DNA of 64,000 nucleotides from Ilex aquifolium (GCA_951799425.1 OX637393.1:6529744-6593743), one strand, 5' to 3'; numbered from the stretch's first letter, positions 1-12,770 are shown. A program made the numbers and translations. The notes: generated from the sequence alone by a model not told the origin.

Positions 1-1190
1 GAATCAGACTTCAGATGATTGCAAATGAGCTGGTAATGGGGGTCTCATACGGGAGACTGACACATGGGAGTGAATAAGAGTCTGAACTGAGGGAAGTTCT
101 ATGATATGGGCGGCGGTACTGGTATTGAAAGTTATAATTTTTAAGGTTAAATTATAATTTTTTTTAGGTGTAAGTTACAACTTCAAAAGATATGATCGAT
201 CATGAAATGTTGGGATCAATATCGTGTTTTTTATGATCGATCATGAGTGTCTAGGATCGATTGTGGCCTTTCCTAAGTAGTTGTAATTTTCCCTTTTCGA
301 ATTGTAACTTTACCCATAAAAAATGTTAACCGATGATACGATACCGGTACCGTAAAATTCCCCTGAACTGAAAGGGATTGAAAGTTGCAAATGATGATGA
401 CGAGAGAGAGACCCAATGTAGATGGGATCCTAGGCGAAAACTTTACACGGCTAATATTTCATATATTAATATGTGTATTATTTTTAATTATTCTAATTTA
501 ATTATTTATTTATTTGAAAATTATTTTTCTTTCTTTTTGAAAAGCAAAAATATTGATCAAATTCTAAAATTCAAATTTTGTCAATAAATAATATAGTTAG
601 TTCATTTAATTTTTCTTGGAACATAATTGCTCGTTAATAAGATTTCATCAATTTAAGTTTTGAAAAGTTATTTTCTACTGAAACAACTATTACTGATATT
701 GTTAACAAAATTTTATAAGCAATGCATGCTTTAGGGAAAGAATCTAGTTTTTTTTTTATTTAATTTAATATTTCAATTGGAGTGTTGTTCGTTTAAAAAC
801 TTTTTAATTCTGAAAGTAAATTTATGTCATTAATATCAGTAGATATATCATGTTTTAGAAAAAATTTAAATTTAAGACAATATTTTTGTAAATTATCTTC
901 ACCTAAAAATTTAAAATTTTCAAAACTAACTAAAAACCAAAAAATATTTTCATTTGTTTTAAATTGCTCAAATTTTTTTTTTAATTGAAGAAAGTGTTTG
1001 ACCTACAACATATATAAATTAATTGATAGAGAGAGGCACGACGATAAGATTTTTTTGTTGGCAGAATCAGATTTAATATTTATACCAGGGCTTTTATTAG
1101 GCTTAACCAAATGGAAAGCATTTTTGGGCTTAACAAGGCTAGAGATTAATTTAAAGGGAAATTTGGAGTCTGGTCCCCCTATATAGACTT
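1..1190 (-). mobile_element. hAT transposase C-terminal relic plus flank; outer arm of the inverted duplication
   Basis: Read on the minus strand, about 590-720 encodes a decayed hAT C-terminal dimerisation segment containing the pattern NNFSKLKLMKSY, interrupted by stops. The whole stretch is an inverted copy of 49480-50660, including about 365 bp outside the transposon end (1-365 pairs with 50310-50660). Copying of sequence beyond the element points to segmental duplication, or to nesting inside a larger repeat, rather than two separate hAT insertions. Only the last part of the transposase survives and no zinc finger or catalytic core is seen. The copy is cut by the window edge. Confidence 0.7.
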
Positions 1191-1570
1191 ATTTGGAGAT
1201 AAGTTCGGTAAGGAAACTTATTTGATTTTAAGTCCACTTTTTGTCAAGTTTACTATTGTACCCCTACTCTTTAAAAAAGCAATAACCGACGTCTGACTTA
1301 CCGTCTCCTTCACATCATTGAGGTATATATGGAAACCCTTAATTGAGTTATATATGGAAATTGTTTATTAAATATTATGATAGTTAACGGAAGTTTTATA
1401 TAGAAGTTATATATTCTGATAGTTATATATGGAACCTTGATGTACGAATAAATCGTTGGTCTATTAAGTCAAAATCAGATCACAAAATTTCTTTAACAAT
1501 TCAAAATTTCCTTAATATTAGTGTTACTATAGTGATACTAATTTTACTATAGTAACATTAGTGTCTCAAT
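1191..1570. other. AT-rich spacer
   Basis: No gene is seen. Several copies of a short ATATATGGAA-like motif lie between 1325 and 1435. The segment separates the two matching blocks of the left inverted-duplication arm. Confidence 0.4.
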
Positions 1571-2757
1571 CAGCTGAGGGGTCATTTGGTAATATTTTTG
1601 TTTTCGCGTCTTCAAAAAAATAAAAAACAGAGACAATTTTTGTCTCTGTTTTGTGGTAAACACTAAAACATAAAACATGTTTGGGAGTCATTTGTGTTTA
1701 CCAAATTATGAGAATAAAAATAAAAAACATGTTTAATAACCACTTCAAGTTATATACTTAAGTTCCTTGTTTTTTCTTTCAACAATGCTATTGAGACTTA
1801 ACAAATTAAATTAATTTGATGAATTAATGATATGATGAATAATATAAATTACTTTTATTTTCATTTACAAAATTATAATGATTGATAATTAAAAGAAATA
1901 GTGATCTAAATGACAATTTAATCTCAATCTCAATCACAATTCAATACATTACTTCAATCCCAAATGATAATTCAATTCCACTCCCAATTCAATCTCATCT
2001 CAAATGACAATTCAATCCCACTCCCAATTCAATCTCAAATGGCAATTCAATCCAACTCTCAATTTTTTTTTTCAAACAAATCAACATTTTCTATCATTGA
2101 TCAAAAATTATTACAAAGAGAGAAAGGTAGACAGACCTACTACCCAATCAACAAATCAAGAACAAAACTACTGCCATCTTCCAAAGAACACACACAGCAC
2201 AACACAATCAGCACACACGGAACACACATACACACACATCTAGCACACAGAACGCAACAAACACAGCACATAGAACACACACACACACAATACACACAGA
2301 TAGATCTGTGTATACATACATATATATGTGTGTGTATATATAGAGAGAGAGGGAGAAAGAGAGAGAAAAAGAAGGTGTTTGTCCCCATCGGCACAGTGGT
2401 TGTCCCAGTCAGTGAGAGAGACAACAGAGAGAGTGAGGCAACAATGGAGATGGAGAGGGCTAATGTTATTGAAGTGGGTTTAAGTAGTTCCACGAAAAAA
2501 ATGCTATTTTTGCTATTATGGAAGTTCGAAATCCAGATCTCATTATCTCTCCTAACCTTGCGCACGCTTGTTTTCGTTTTGCCTTGTTTCTTGGAACACA
2601 ATTTTTTTATTCCCATTTTTTTGGCTTGTTTCCAAGACAATTAAGATGAAACAAAAAATAAAAATAATTACCAAACAAATTTTTGTTTTCAATTTTGGCA
2701 AAAATTAAAAACAAAAACACAAAACAAGAGACAAAAACAAGAAACAAATAGGCCCTG
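1571..2757. mobile_element. TIR-like non-autonomous element with a microsatellite core
   Basis: The left edge (GGGGTCATTTGGTAAT) resembles the reverse complement of the right edge (AGGGCCTATTTGTTTC), and a second inverted pair (TTACCAAAT / ATTACCAAA context) lies just inside. The core at 2185-2370 is CA/TG, TA and GA microsatellite. Long overlapping reading frames on both strands come from this simple sequence and are not genes. No target duplication was recognised. It resembles the element at 20271-20934 in layout. Confidence 0.4.
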
Positions 2758-2884
2758 TGATCTCTGATCTTCTAGTCTTTACCTGTGAGAGATTAAAACA
2801 AAGGTGGGTTTCACTATTTGCCAAAATTAAAACCTCCATTAATTTAAAAAAAAATTGCTCACAAGTCTACGTACCACTAATATC

Positions 2885-3400
2885 CCAAAAATTTCTCCAA
2901 AATAATTTACCAAAAAATTGTCGATTCTACTAGCAAAATTGATCAAAAAACATGCCAATAATTTCCCAAATAATTTACCCATAGGTTGACATGATTTTGA
3001 CATGAACGCGACATAATTTTTTTCGTGTTTAAGCGTGTTGACCCGTTTAATTTGGTATCTAACCCATTAATTTCGTTTTTGGTTCATGTCGTGCCGAAAA
3101 TTGACACCTTTAGTGTTTACAAACAATACAGAAGAAAGACGGGAAAAATGAGGGTGGTGGGATGGTGAGGGAGGGAGTGTTCTTGTCGGCGACAATGTGG
3201 AAGAGAGAGAAAGAGAGAGATCGTGTGTTCAGTTGTAGCTAAGAAGCATATATATAAGGGAGAGTAAAATTGTAACTTTGAGGTGTCTGTTGACACCGAT
3301 TGGGACACTAACTGACAAGCGATTTGGATGTAATTTTTAAAACAAGAAGGGATGCAATGAAATTGTCAAAAACAATAAGGAGTGTCATTGTAATTTATCC
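2885..3400 (-). mobile_element. truncated copy of the MULE-like element at 44595-45450
   Basis: Inverted relative to 44595-45350 and collinear with it. The terminal repeat at 3325-3400 (with GTGTCATTGTAATTTATCC) is the outer TIR. The flank outside the TIR (3401-3425) also matches 44570-44594 inverted, so this copy was carried by the inverted duplication. The opposite terminus is missing, the match ending near 2885. Confidence 0.6.
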
Positions 3401-3845
3401 TAAAATAAAGAATAGAACATAAAATAGAAAGAGGTGGTCTGTGAGTCTAAGAGTCGTGAAAACACTGTTCTAAAATAGTTGAGCCTCCCTGCATGAGGCT
3501 ACTGACGGATATCAGCGACTTCATGATCAAATTCAGACGATCGCAGTAGTACTTCTTCAATGATCATACTCATTAGAAGATAGGAGTGAACCTGACACGA
3601 ATCAAATTTGCCTGAAGAATAAATAGTGTAAAATAATACAAATACGAAGTGTAATTAGAAGATATAATTTGGGAGAAAAGTAGGTGTTGAGCATATGGAA
3701 GAAAATACTGATTGTAAAAATGGTGCATTCACAAGACCAAATCCATGTTTCTTTATAAAGGACATTGGGTGCCAAACGGTAATGGGATTTCAATAGACTA
3801 ATGGCTAGTAGCAGCCCAATGACATAAAACATATTTAAAATTGGG
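3401..3845 (-). repeat. inner arm of the inverted duplication
   Basis: Nearly identical, inverted, to 44185-44594. The best conserved part is 3660-3835, where both copies keep the same open frame (with SLLKSHYRLAPNVLYKETW), but I recognise no protein family and the frame has no clear start or partners. Similarity stops near 3845, just before the foldback element. Confidence 0.65.
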
Positions 3846-3864
3846 TTTTTTGGTAGTGGGTATA

Positions 3865-5055
3865 ATTTTTTAGACTTATTTGAGGAAAAGTATATGGATA
3901 CGTTATTTACTCTATTAAGTTCAATTTTAATAAAATATATTGTATTTAGGTACAAAATTCAAATGAAATCAAAAATGTTTTACCTAAATACCCTCCCTTA
4001 AATTATGCATTCTTGATTGACAGTTATATATCTAATCAAATATGTAAAAATTTCATTAGACGCTCTCACTATCTCTCTCATATTTTCTCTCCATCTCTTT
4101 CTTTCCCCATTACTTTCCCCATTACTTTCTCCATCTCTCCCCTATTTTCTCTCTATATCTGTCATCGATAATTTATTTTCTATTCAAATATATAAAGATC
4201 TATTTTCTCTCTCTCCCCCTTATTTTCTCTAACCATTTCTCTCTCTCTCCCTATTTTCAGTCTCTCTCTCTCTCTATTTATATCAACATTACAACAACTC
4301 AGTTACACCAATCAGTTTTAATTGTTTTATAATACATCAAACAGTTACTCATGCATTCTAATAAACCAAATAGTTATACCAAACAATTACACAAATTTAT
4401 AACATCAACCTAATTTGTCATTCAGTTGTTTACATAAACTAAATAGTTGCACTACTTAGTATCGCGACATCATTACCCAAATCATATATATCAAATTTAG
4501 TATAATGGAAAAATCTTTTGTGTAATGATAAACTCAATTTGGTGTACATAATTGGTGTAACCATGTCGTGATACTAAATGATATAACTATTTGATTTATG
4601 TGAATAACAAAATGACATATTGGGTTGATGTTGTAATTTCGTATAATTGTTTAGTGTAACTGTCTGGTTTATAAGAACACATGAGTAACTATTTAGTGTA
4701 TTATAGGGTAATTGTAACTAATTAGTGAAACTAATTAGTGTAATTGTGTTGTGTAACGTTGATATAAGGAGAGAGAAAAAGGGAGAAAATAAGGAAATAA
4801 GGGGAGAGGGAGTGAGAGAGAGAAAAAAATAGAGGGAGAGAGAGAGATGTAAAAATTAAATCAAATCTTTACATATTTTAAAAAAAATTATCAATATGAG
4901 AGAAATAGATAGAGAGAAAATAGGGAAGAGATAGTGAAAGAGTAATAGAGAGAGAGTAATGGAGTAATACATACCCTTTTAGTTTTTTTTCAAAAAAAAT
5001 GCACTTAGGGCCAAATAAGTTTCCTTAATGTAGTTTAGCTCAATAAGTCTAAATT
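3865..5055. mobile_element. foldback (long inverted repeat) element
   Basis: Two arms of about 450 bp (roughly 4040-4500 and 4520-4985) are reverse complements of each other: AT-rich inner parts (4310-4490 pairs with 4540-4745) and TC/GA-rich outer parts (4060-4300 pairs with 4745-4975). Outer edges at 3866 and 5055 share an inverted TTTAGACTTATT. A transcript would form a very long hairpin. No coding capacity is seen. The class is uncertain: foldback or MULE-derived. Confidence 0.7.
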
Positions 5056-5129
5056 TTTGTACGGGCTTCCAAATTACCCTAAATCTAATTCATTTTTCAC
5101 TCACGTAGTAGATGAGTTATAATAAGTTG

Positions 5130-5793
5130 GGTTTATAACAGGTTGTCTTAAACCGATTAACCCATAAAATAATTAAAATTCTTAATAGACACATTAGTAC
5201 ACCAAAACACACACACATTAGTAGTACACCAAAATACAAATATACACATACACTAATACACCAAAACACACACAAACTAATACACTAAAAATATACACAC
5301 TAATACACTAAAATACACACTAATACACAAAAAATACACACATATACTAACACAAAAACTAAAACACATTTCATAAAATACACACATAATGGGTCGGGGT
5401 CGATTGTGGGCTATGGGTTGGTTCGTGGGCCGTGGGTCATGGGTCAACTCATGGGTCGTGAGTCAACACATGAGTCAACCCATGGGTGGACCCGTGGGTC
5501 ATGGGTAGTGTATTAGTGTGTGTTTTTGGTGTACTAGTGTGTGTATATTTTGGTGTATTAGTGTATATGTGTATTTTTTGGTGTAATAGTGTGTGTATTT
5601 TTTGGTATATTAGTATATTTATTTAATTTTATTACTTGCGTTAGTTAATAAAATAAATAAATATTCAACCCAATGGGTACCCATTTATAATCCATATTAA
5701 CCCGTTTAATTAAAATGAATAATATTACCCAACCCATTTATTTATGGGCGGGTTGGCGGATTAATGGATAATGGATTAAGATTACCACCTCTA
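5130..5793. repeat. palindromic minisatellite inside a hAT-like remnant
   Basis: The left arm (5180-5400) repeats a unit like CACTAATACACCAAAATACA. The right arm (5515-5640) repeats its reverse complement (GTGTATTAGTGTGTGTATTT). The centre (5395-5510) has tandem and inverted copies of GTGGGTCATGGGTCAAC. The outer edges contain ACCCATTTA/GGGTTA blocks and end in ACCACCTCTA at 5793, typical of the right terminus of small plant hAT elements. No left terminus was found. Confidence 0.6.
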
Positions 5794-5804
5794 AGATTTA
5801 GCAA

Positions 5805-6570
5805 TGAATGTAAGAACTCTTTTAGTCACCACTACCCACTTTATACATGACGATTGATTAAATTAATCTTCAATTAATTTGTTTGTAATCAATCTCACGT
5901 CAATCTCAAAAACTCAAACCCAATTGCACACTATGGATGAATGAATGTCAATCAATCAAAACATCAAACACATAGTACGCGTATGTGCTAACAATCACAA
6001 GTGTGTGCAATAAACAATAAATAACACAAGTGATTTGTTGACAAAAAAATCTTCTCAGGAAAAACCGCAAGGAACCTTCTAGGTTCACCAAACCTAATTC
6101 ACTAAATACAAGTATTTGAGTCTTATACCTCAATCAATATCATAGTTAAATGCTTCTTTCCTTGTTGTCTCTTTGTCAAATGCCCTTATTCAACCTCTTG
6201 TGTAGTTTCACTTGGACCTCTCCGTCGCACAATTCATCTAGGTCTCGAGCAATCATGGACATGCCAACGATCCCCGATATGCACATATCAATGGGTTTAT
6301 CAAACTAACAAAATCTTCTTCTCCAAGTTGTGAAGTTGGGTAGAATCTCTAGTGGTAGCATTTGTGTTTAGGGATCTAAGTTGTGGTAGAAGCTCTCAAG
6401 GTAGAAAAATAATTTTCTCTCTTTGAAATCTCACAGGAGGTTTTACCTAGCTGTGGGAAAAGGCTCTCCTTATTTATTGGTCTGGAATAAGGGTAATCTT
6501 AGTAAATAATAAAACTCAGTTTTCACGAATGACCACTCGATCAATGGGAGGGCGGTCATAGGGCGGTTGT
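5805..6570 (-). repeat. LTR-like dispersed repeat, copy 1 (possibly Ty1/copia), fossil
   Basis: Matches 25455-26280 in the same orientation, with insertions and many substitutions. Read on the minus strand it has the look of a Ty1/copia LTR: the order GGTTTTTCCTGAG, then GTCAACAAAT, then CACTTGTG. No internal coding region is attached, so it would be a solo LTR or a fragment. The class is an inference; what is seen is a two-copy dispersed repeat. Confidence 0.45.
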
Positions 6571-7186
6571 CGCTAGAATAAAAATCATGTTTCAATCCTG
6601 ACTAAGGCATGCACAGCTCGAGCGACCATGGATACCACTCGGACGACCATGAAGGACTATTCGAGCCAGTTCTATGCTGCCTTCCATGGTCTTTTCTCAT
6701 TTCATTCCCTAAGTCATCAATAGACCGACTTAGCCAATGCTAGTGAGCATAGCTTAATCCCTACTAGTTTTTAAAGCACAAAACTAAATAAAAAATAGTC
6801 CTCTTGAGCACTAAAGGACGTTTCTCAAAGAGGGGTCTGATTATAACTCAATCTATGTTTTTAAAACTTATAAATAGTTTTAGATAATCTTTTTATTTGA
6901 AATCACCTAAGAGTCATAGTCGGATTCTTTTCAGTTCTATTTTCATCCTAATCAACCTATATTAAAAATAACTGATGGTTCATCTTAGGTGTCTAGGTCA
7001 TTACCTTGTCCTAAGCATGAAGTTATATATGGAGGTTGAATGGTATTGTTTTGATGCTTGATCCCCTTCTTTCAATGATGCTTTCGGATCTTGAACTTGA
7101 TAGAATCATGACCATGAAAAAGGTTGAGATTTATAATGGACTTCACAAAATTAGCTAATTACAAATTTAATCTAACACAATCCAAA
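6571..7186. other. spacer without a recognisable gene
   Basis: No convincing reading frame. 6600-6800 has GC-richer patches with repeated GACCATGG motifs and may be a continuation of the LTR-like repeat. Confidence 0.3.
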
Positions 7187-8110
7187 TCTATATAATAAAG
7201 TACAAGATACATCAAATTTCATGAGACAAAAAAAGTTACTTTTGCTTTTTCACGATTCAAATCGTTTTAAATCCATTCTTCAAATTTTGATCCAAGGGTT
7301 GAAATTTACTCTTTAAATTTTGTTTTCCTGCCTAAATTACTTCTAATATTTCCTTAATCATAATCGCAAATTACCGCCCATTCATCCCCAATTACTACCA
7401 CATTCACCCTCTATCTCTCTACCTATAACCCCCAGTTACCGCCCGAGTTTTCCCCTCTCTCTTACTAGTAACACCACACACACATAAAAAATTCTAACTA
7501 GCCCCCTCTCTCCCTCTTTCCAGCCAACTTGACGTTGATGCCGGTCATCGTAGAAGCAGCACTCGACCTCTCACTCTCCCTCTACCTCAGTCACAATATT
7601 CCTCTCCATCTCTCTCTCTCTCTCCAGCCAAGGCAGCGCCTCCTCTCTCTCTCTCTCTTCCTTTTGATGTGTGTTTTTATATGTTTTGTGTGTGTGTGTG
7701 TGTGTGTTATGTGTTCTCTGTGTGTGGTGTGTGTGTATGTTCTATGTGTGTGCATTTGTGTGTTTTTATGTGTGTTGTTTTTATGTGTTCTCTCTCTTAT
7801 TGTGATTTTTTTCTGTATTGTCTATGTGTATGGTGTGTGTGCATGTGCGTGTGTGTGTACGTGTGTATGTTTGTCTATGTCTGTGTGTGTGTTTGTCCTA
7901 AATGACCAAGATACCCTTGAATGGTGTCTACTCCTGTCATGTGCAGAAGTCACTTGCTTCAGCCCTCAGATTGAGAAATTGGGGGTAATGAAGTAAATTA
8001 GAAGATTTCATATTTTGAGACAAAATTTGGAACTTGACGTATGGTATGGTGTTTAAATCTATACAATTGTCTACTTTGTATGTAGAATTGTGTAAGTCAT
8101 TCAGTCATTC
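7187..8110 (+). mobile_element. Helitron-like 5' head with a microsatellite-rich body
   Basis: TCTATATAATAAAG at 7187, preceded by A, matches the head at 56301, and both are followed 130-160 bp later by TTTTGTTTTCC(T/C)GCC. Insertion after A and a start with TC are Helitron hallmarks. The body (7500-7910) is CT- and TG-rich microsatellite; open frames there are low-complexity artefacts. No CTAG-type 3' end was identified, so the right boundary is a guess. Confidence 0.4.
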
Positions 8111-8183
8111 AGACAAATATTAGCCAAAAAATATTTCTTCATAGAGAGAGGGGATGGTGAGAAATTTATTTAGAGAGATTAAC

Positions 8184-8214
<31 letters not shown>

Positions 8215-8605
8215 AAAGATTAGTTCAGAGAGGGAGAATTTTCTACGACTACTGGAATTCCATGCCAACAAGTAATGGTGTTATATATGTGCCAAGTAAT
8301 TCGACACGATTAACTAAATGGGTTCTACTATAGTTAAAGGTTTTTGACATTTTTTACACAAACTCGAAGTATCGTGACACGATATGATTGTCATCCTACT
8401 TTAGGCACTGTGGGAGTTCACTTTTTTCAAATGGTTTTTTATTTTTAATTATTATTTTTTATTTACGTAGTGCCTTCAGACATGAGTAATTGCTAGCGAT
8501 GGACCTTGAAGACACTCTATAAAACATAAAAAATTGCCAATTAAAAAATTGAACCAAAGAAAAAAAGGAAGAAAAAGTAAAACGAATAAATGTTATGGCA
8601 GCAAC
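8111..8605. repeat. spacer with a poly-C / poly-A tract
   Basis: 8183-8204 is a run of 22 C followed by 13 A. No gene is seen in the rest. Confidence 0.8.
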
Positions 8606-8764
8606 TAGGGGTGTGCAACTATTTGAAAATTTGCCACTGACTCTGACTCTGGTCCGACTCCACCTCCGTTGAAGTCAGAGTTTAACGAAGTCAGAGTCGG
8701 AGGAAATATTTAGACTCCCATCGGAGTCGGAATCAGAGTTTGAAATCATTTTCGAAAAAATTAA

Positions 8765-11700
8765 TGATGCACAAAAGTGAGTTTATGCAAAATCAATCAA
8801 GGATGAAGTAAAGAGAGCTCAACACAAGCAAACACAAAGATTAGGTGACCTACTCTACTGGAAATGACGACGGTGGCCGAAAAATTTTATTTACTTGAGA
8901 GGTGTAGTATGCTGAAATGTGTGTGATGCCCCCCATGTGTAGGTGGGGCTTACAATTTATAGGGGAGTACGGTCTTCATGGCTCCCTAGAGCGGGCTTTG
9001 ATAGAGACACCATCGCGGGGAGCCTTGATTAAGGCATCACCCTAGTGAAGGTAGTGGGTGGCTCCATGATGCTGGCGTAATAGACAAGGTGGTTGTGGCT
9101 TGCAATGCGTACCCTAATTCCTTTCCTAAGATCGAGATCTCACGTGTGTCACTAGTAGACTAGGTTTCCCAAGATGATGGATTTGATCTAGGTCGGGCTG
9201 AACCTGTGACCTGCGCCTGGTCTGTATTTTTAAACTAGGCCTAGTCTGTAATTCTGGGTTGGGCTTGGTCTGGGCCGGGCCTATCATTTTCCCTCCGTGC
9301 CCTAAGCTCAATGGGATTTGGGGGAGAGGGTATCAGTAAGAAGTCTTGTCCTTATCCTCTTTTATCAATTGAACTCTGATGAGGGAGATGTAGATACGAA
9401 GGGGTTGTAGAGGGGGAGTTGTGAGTGGCTCACGAGAAAGCTACACCTCATGAGGCCGAGTTTCTAGAGACTGAGGCTGTTTGCGTTAGAGCAGAGACAG
9501 AGTTAGGCAGAGCTTCTGCCGACTCGTGAGAAAGCCACTAAGTTGGAGACTGAGGCTGCTTGCATGAGAGTAAAGACAAAGTTAGGCCGAGCTTCTCGTG
9601 ACTCATGAGAGAGCCACTAAACTAAAGACTAAAGTAGCTTGCATGATAGTAGAGGCAGAGCTAGGTCGAGCTTTTGGCGACTTGTGAGAGAGCCGCTAAG
9701 CTAGAGTTAGAGGCTGCTTGCGTGAGGGCAGAGGTAGAGTTAGGCAGAGCTTCTAGTGACTCGGGAGGCTCTTTCCCATGAGACTGAGAGGAGGAGGGAA
9801 ATGATAGTTAGGGTAGCCAGAGGGCGTCGGCAGGATAGAGCTATTGGAGCATGGGTCGGGCGCGAGAGACAAGGGCGCCTGATGCGCAAGGATGGGTGAT
9901 GTCGGGCGCCAAGAGCACTTTTGGACGAATTTGGCATGCGATGTGGGCGGCGCCAAGGCGGGCGAAGAGGCAGTCGCCAAGGCGCTAGGTGCTTGGACAT
10001 TGGGCGCCTGGACTGTTGGCGCTGTGGACTGGGCACTTGGCTGGTGGTTGACACTAGACGCGGGTGGAGTATTAGAAAAGCATGAAGAAGTGGCAAAAAC
10101 TTTGAAGGACCATAACTTTGCGCTTGATTGTCCGTTTGAGACGAATTTTTTTTTTGAATCTAGGTATTTTTTCAAGATCTACCAGAATTAAACGGCCTAT
10201 GGTGGTTTGGGCACCGAATGTTCTTAAAAAATGCTTGTTTTTCACTGAATTTGAATTTTAACGACAAATTAGTGAAAAAGTAGAATTTTCTTGTACCATG
10301 TTCCATTTGTGGGAAAAAACAACTTCATTCTGAATAGATGAAATCATAGTTCTCAATGGGATTACTATTTCCAGTACCATCAGATGCTAAGATTGCTAGG
10401 ATTGTTATTCCTCTCTACGTGAAGACTCATCTCGCCTAGCTTTAGCGACATCCTCAGCGTTCATGTATTTTCGGGCTTTTGATAGTAATTCTAGCATTCT
10501 CTTTGACGGGCGCTTCAAAACTAAAAACATAAGACTGGATGAGCACATACCTTCTGTGAAGGCCGCCATGGTGACTTTGTCATTGCATTAACGGTAGGTG
10601 AGTCTTGTGATATTCATCATAAGCTCAAGTACGTTTTTTTCTTTTTCTTTTTTTACAATTTTTTTTACTTTATTTAAATGGTATTATATGCTTCATCTAT
10701 GGAGTATATGTGTGATTTTTTGTACTGAGTATGAGTATATCACTAACGAGTGTCCTTTAATTCTTATGTTTCGAAGGTATTTGAGGGATGAGTCAATTGT
10801 GTTGCATAATTCTCAACAACCTTACCCCAACCATTGTTTTTAAACTTTTTATCCTGATTTTGGTTCTAGGAACGAACATTATCAGTAACCGGTACATTCC
10901 ACACCACCATACGAGCCTCTCCAATATCCCTCATACCATGACCCACACGAATAGCAATTTGAGATTTTTTAAATGAATATATGCAAACCCAACATGCTAT
11001 CAATGTCCAAACAAACCGATATATTGAAGAGATAAGAGACATGCTCAACACAATAACCATAACAGTTGATAAGTTGGCCCGAGAACAAGAAGTTGAGCAT
11101 GCTCAATTTAGTGAGAGTATGTAACTTCTTAGACTTTCATCCTAGTCCTGCTTGATGTTGAGCAGGTGAGTGACAGGCTTCTGGTGTCGGTTTCCCCAAA
11201 TGAAGTGTGAGATGAAGAACTCATTTTGTTCAGAAAAAGAGCTAATGGAAGCTGGAGTAAGCTTAGTGAACCACTGATGAGCAGATCCCTTGAGGGTGGT
11301 AGGGAAAGCCCTGCACATGATCTCGTCTGGTATGTTGTGCAGCTACATCAGGAATTTGTAGGTGTCAAGGTGGTCCAATAGATCTTTGGAGCCATCAAAA
11401 GCTTCCACGGTCAACATCTTAAACTTTGGGGGAAGAGTGTAGTTGGTCACATCAGCAACAAAAGGCGTGTCAGTACGCCTCACAAGGTACTCGACCATTT
11501 TAGACCCTCGCGACTTCATGGTGTTGAAGACGTCACCGAGTTGGTTCTGTACTTCTTTGATTTTTTCTTCCTAGTGGTTGGGAAATTTTTTTGAATGGTC
11601 ATTGTAATGGCTCTTGTGGTCCACATACTGGTTTTTCCTCTCATCTTCTTGGAAAGGAGGGTCACCAACGTGGGATGACAAAGCCGGCTCGAGAGGAGGG

Positions 11701-12581
11701 GGAGCCAGGGCGTCTTGGCATTGAGGAAGGGCACTCTAGCGCTAGGGGGTGCCTTTGCGCTGCAAGGGGGCACCCTGGGTGAGGTCCCTGGAGTGCTTCC
11801 CTTTCTGGGTGTTGGGGCACGACTCCTTGAGGGTGCCCGACGAGCATCAACTAGAGGATCTGTTGGTTTTGGTTTACCAACTGCTGCATTGTCTCCAGGA
11901 ACATTTGTTGTGGTTCAGGGACGGGATTTGCTAGCGGGGGCAAGACCTCCTTCTGCCATTGATAATCATCTTCTGTTTGTTGATTCATGGATCTAGTCGT
12001 AATGGTCAAAAGAATGGGTAATATAGTAGGGTGAAAACTAAATCGTTCCTACAGACGGCGTCAAACTGATGATGCACAAAAGTGAGTTTATGCAAAATTA
12101 ATCAAGGATGAAATAAAGAGGGCTCAACACAAGCAAACACAAAGATTAGGTGGTTCGGTCTGGGTGACCTACTCTACGGGGAATAGCGATGGTGGCCGGA
12201 GAATCTTATTTACTTGAGAGGTGTAGTGTGCTGAGATGTGTGTGATGCCCCCTGTGTGTAGGTGTGGCTTACAATTTACAGGGGAGTATAGTCTTCATAG
12301 CGCTCGAGAGCGGGCTTTGATAGAGGCATCATTGCGAGGAGCCCTAATTAAGGTGTCACCCTTATGACAGGAGTGGGTGGCTCCATGATGTTGGCGTAAT
12401 GGACGAGGTCGTTGAGGCTTGCGATACGTACTCTGATTCCCTCCTTAAGATGGAGATCTCAAGTGCATCACTAGTAGACTGGGTTTTCTAAGACGTTGGG
12501 TTTGATTTGGGCCGAGCTACACCTGTGACTTGGGTCTAATCTGTAATTCTAGATTGGGCCTGGTCTGAGCCAGGCCTGTCA
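8765..12581 (-). mobile_element. Ty3/gypsy LTR element with gag remnants, fossil
   Basis: LTRs at 8765-9286 and 12070-12581 are direct repeats bounded by TG...CA. Beside the right LTR, on the minus strand, is GACGCCGTCTGTAGGAAC, a sequence typical of the start of the internal region of plant gypsy elements. A purine-rich tract adjoins the left LTR. About 11180-11450 (minus) encodes a retrotransposon gag domain pattern (DHLDTYK ... CRAFP ... AHQWF). No pol region is seen, so the element is incomplete and broken in several places. The LTRs differ at roughly one position in seven where compared by eye, so the insertion is old. No clear 5-bp target duplication was found. Confidence 0.75.
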
Positions 12582-12768
12582 AAAATTCCGACTATGATTT
12601 TTATTAATTAATAATTTTATATAAATTATAAATTACATAATATATTATTATAAATCCAAATCCTATCTTATTATATTCCAACCCCTAAGCCCAACCCCAC
12701 CAAAACATTCAGCCCCTAGGCCCAGTTAAGTTATTATTATACTCCAGCCTACCAGTCACTCCCAACGC

Positions 12769-12770
<2 letters not shown>

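Noticed and set aside
1964-2644. 226-codon frame, and the 166-codon antisense frame over it
   Set aside because: Both run through CA/GA/TA microsatellite; low-complexity translations on both strands.
3602-3955. 117-codon frame, conserved with 44112-44447
   Set aside because: Conservation reflects recent duplication of the DNA; no domain, no splice or start context.
7529-7996. 155-codon Cys/Val-rich frame
   Set aside because: Translation of a TG microsatellite.
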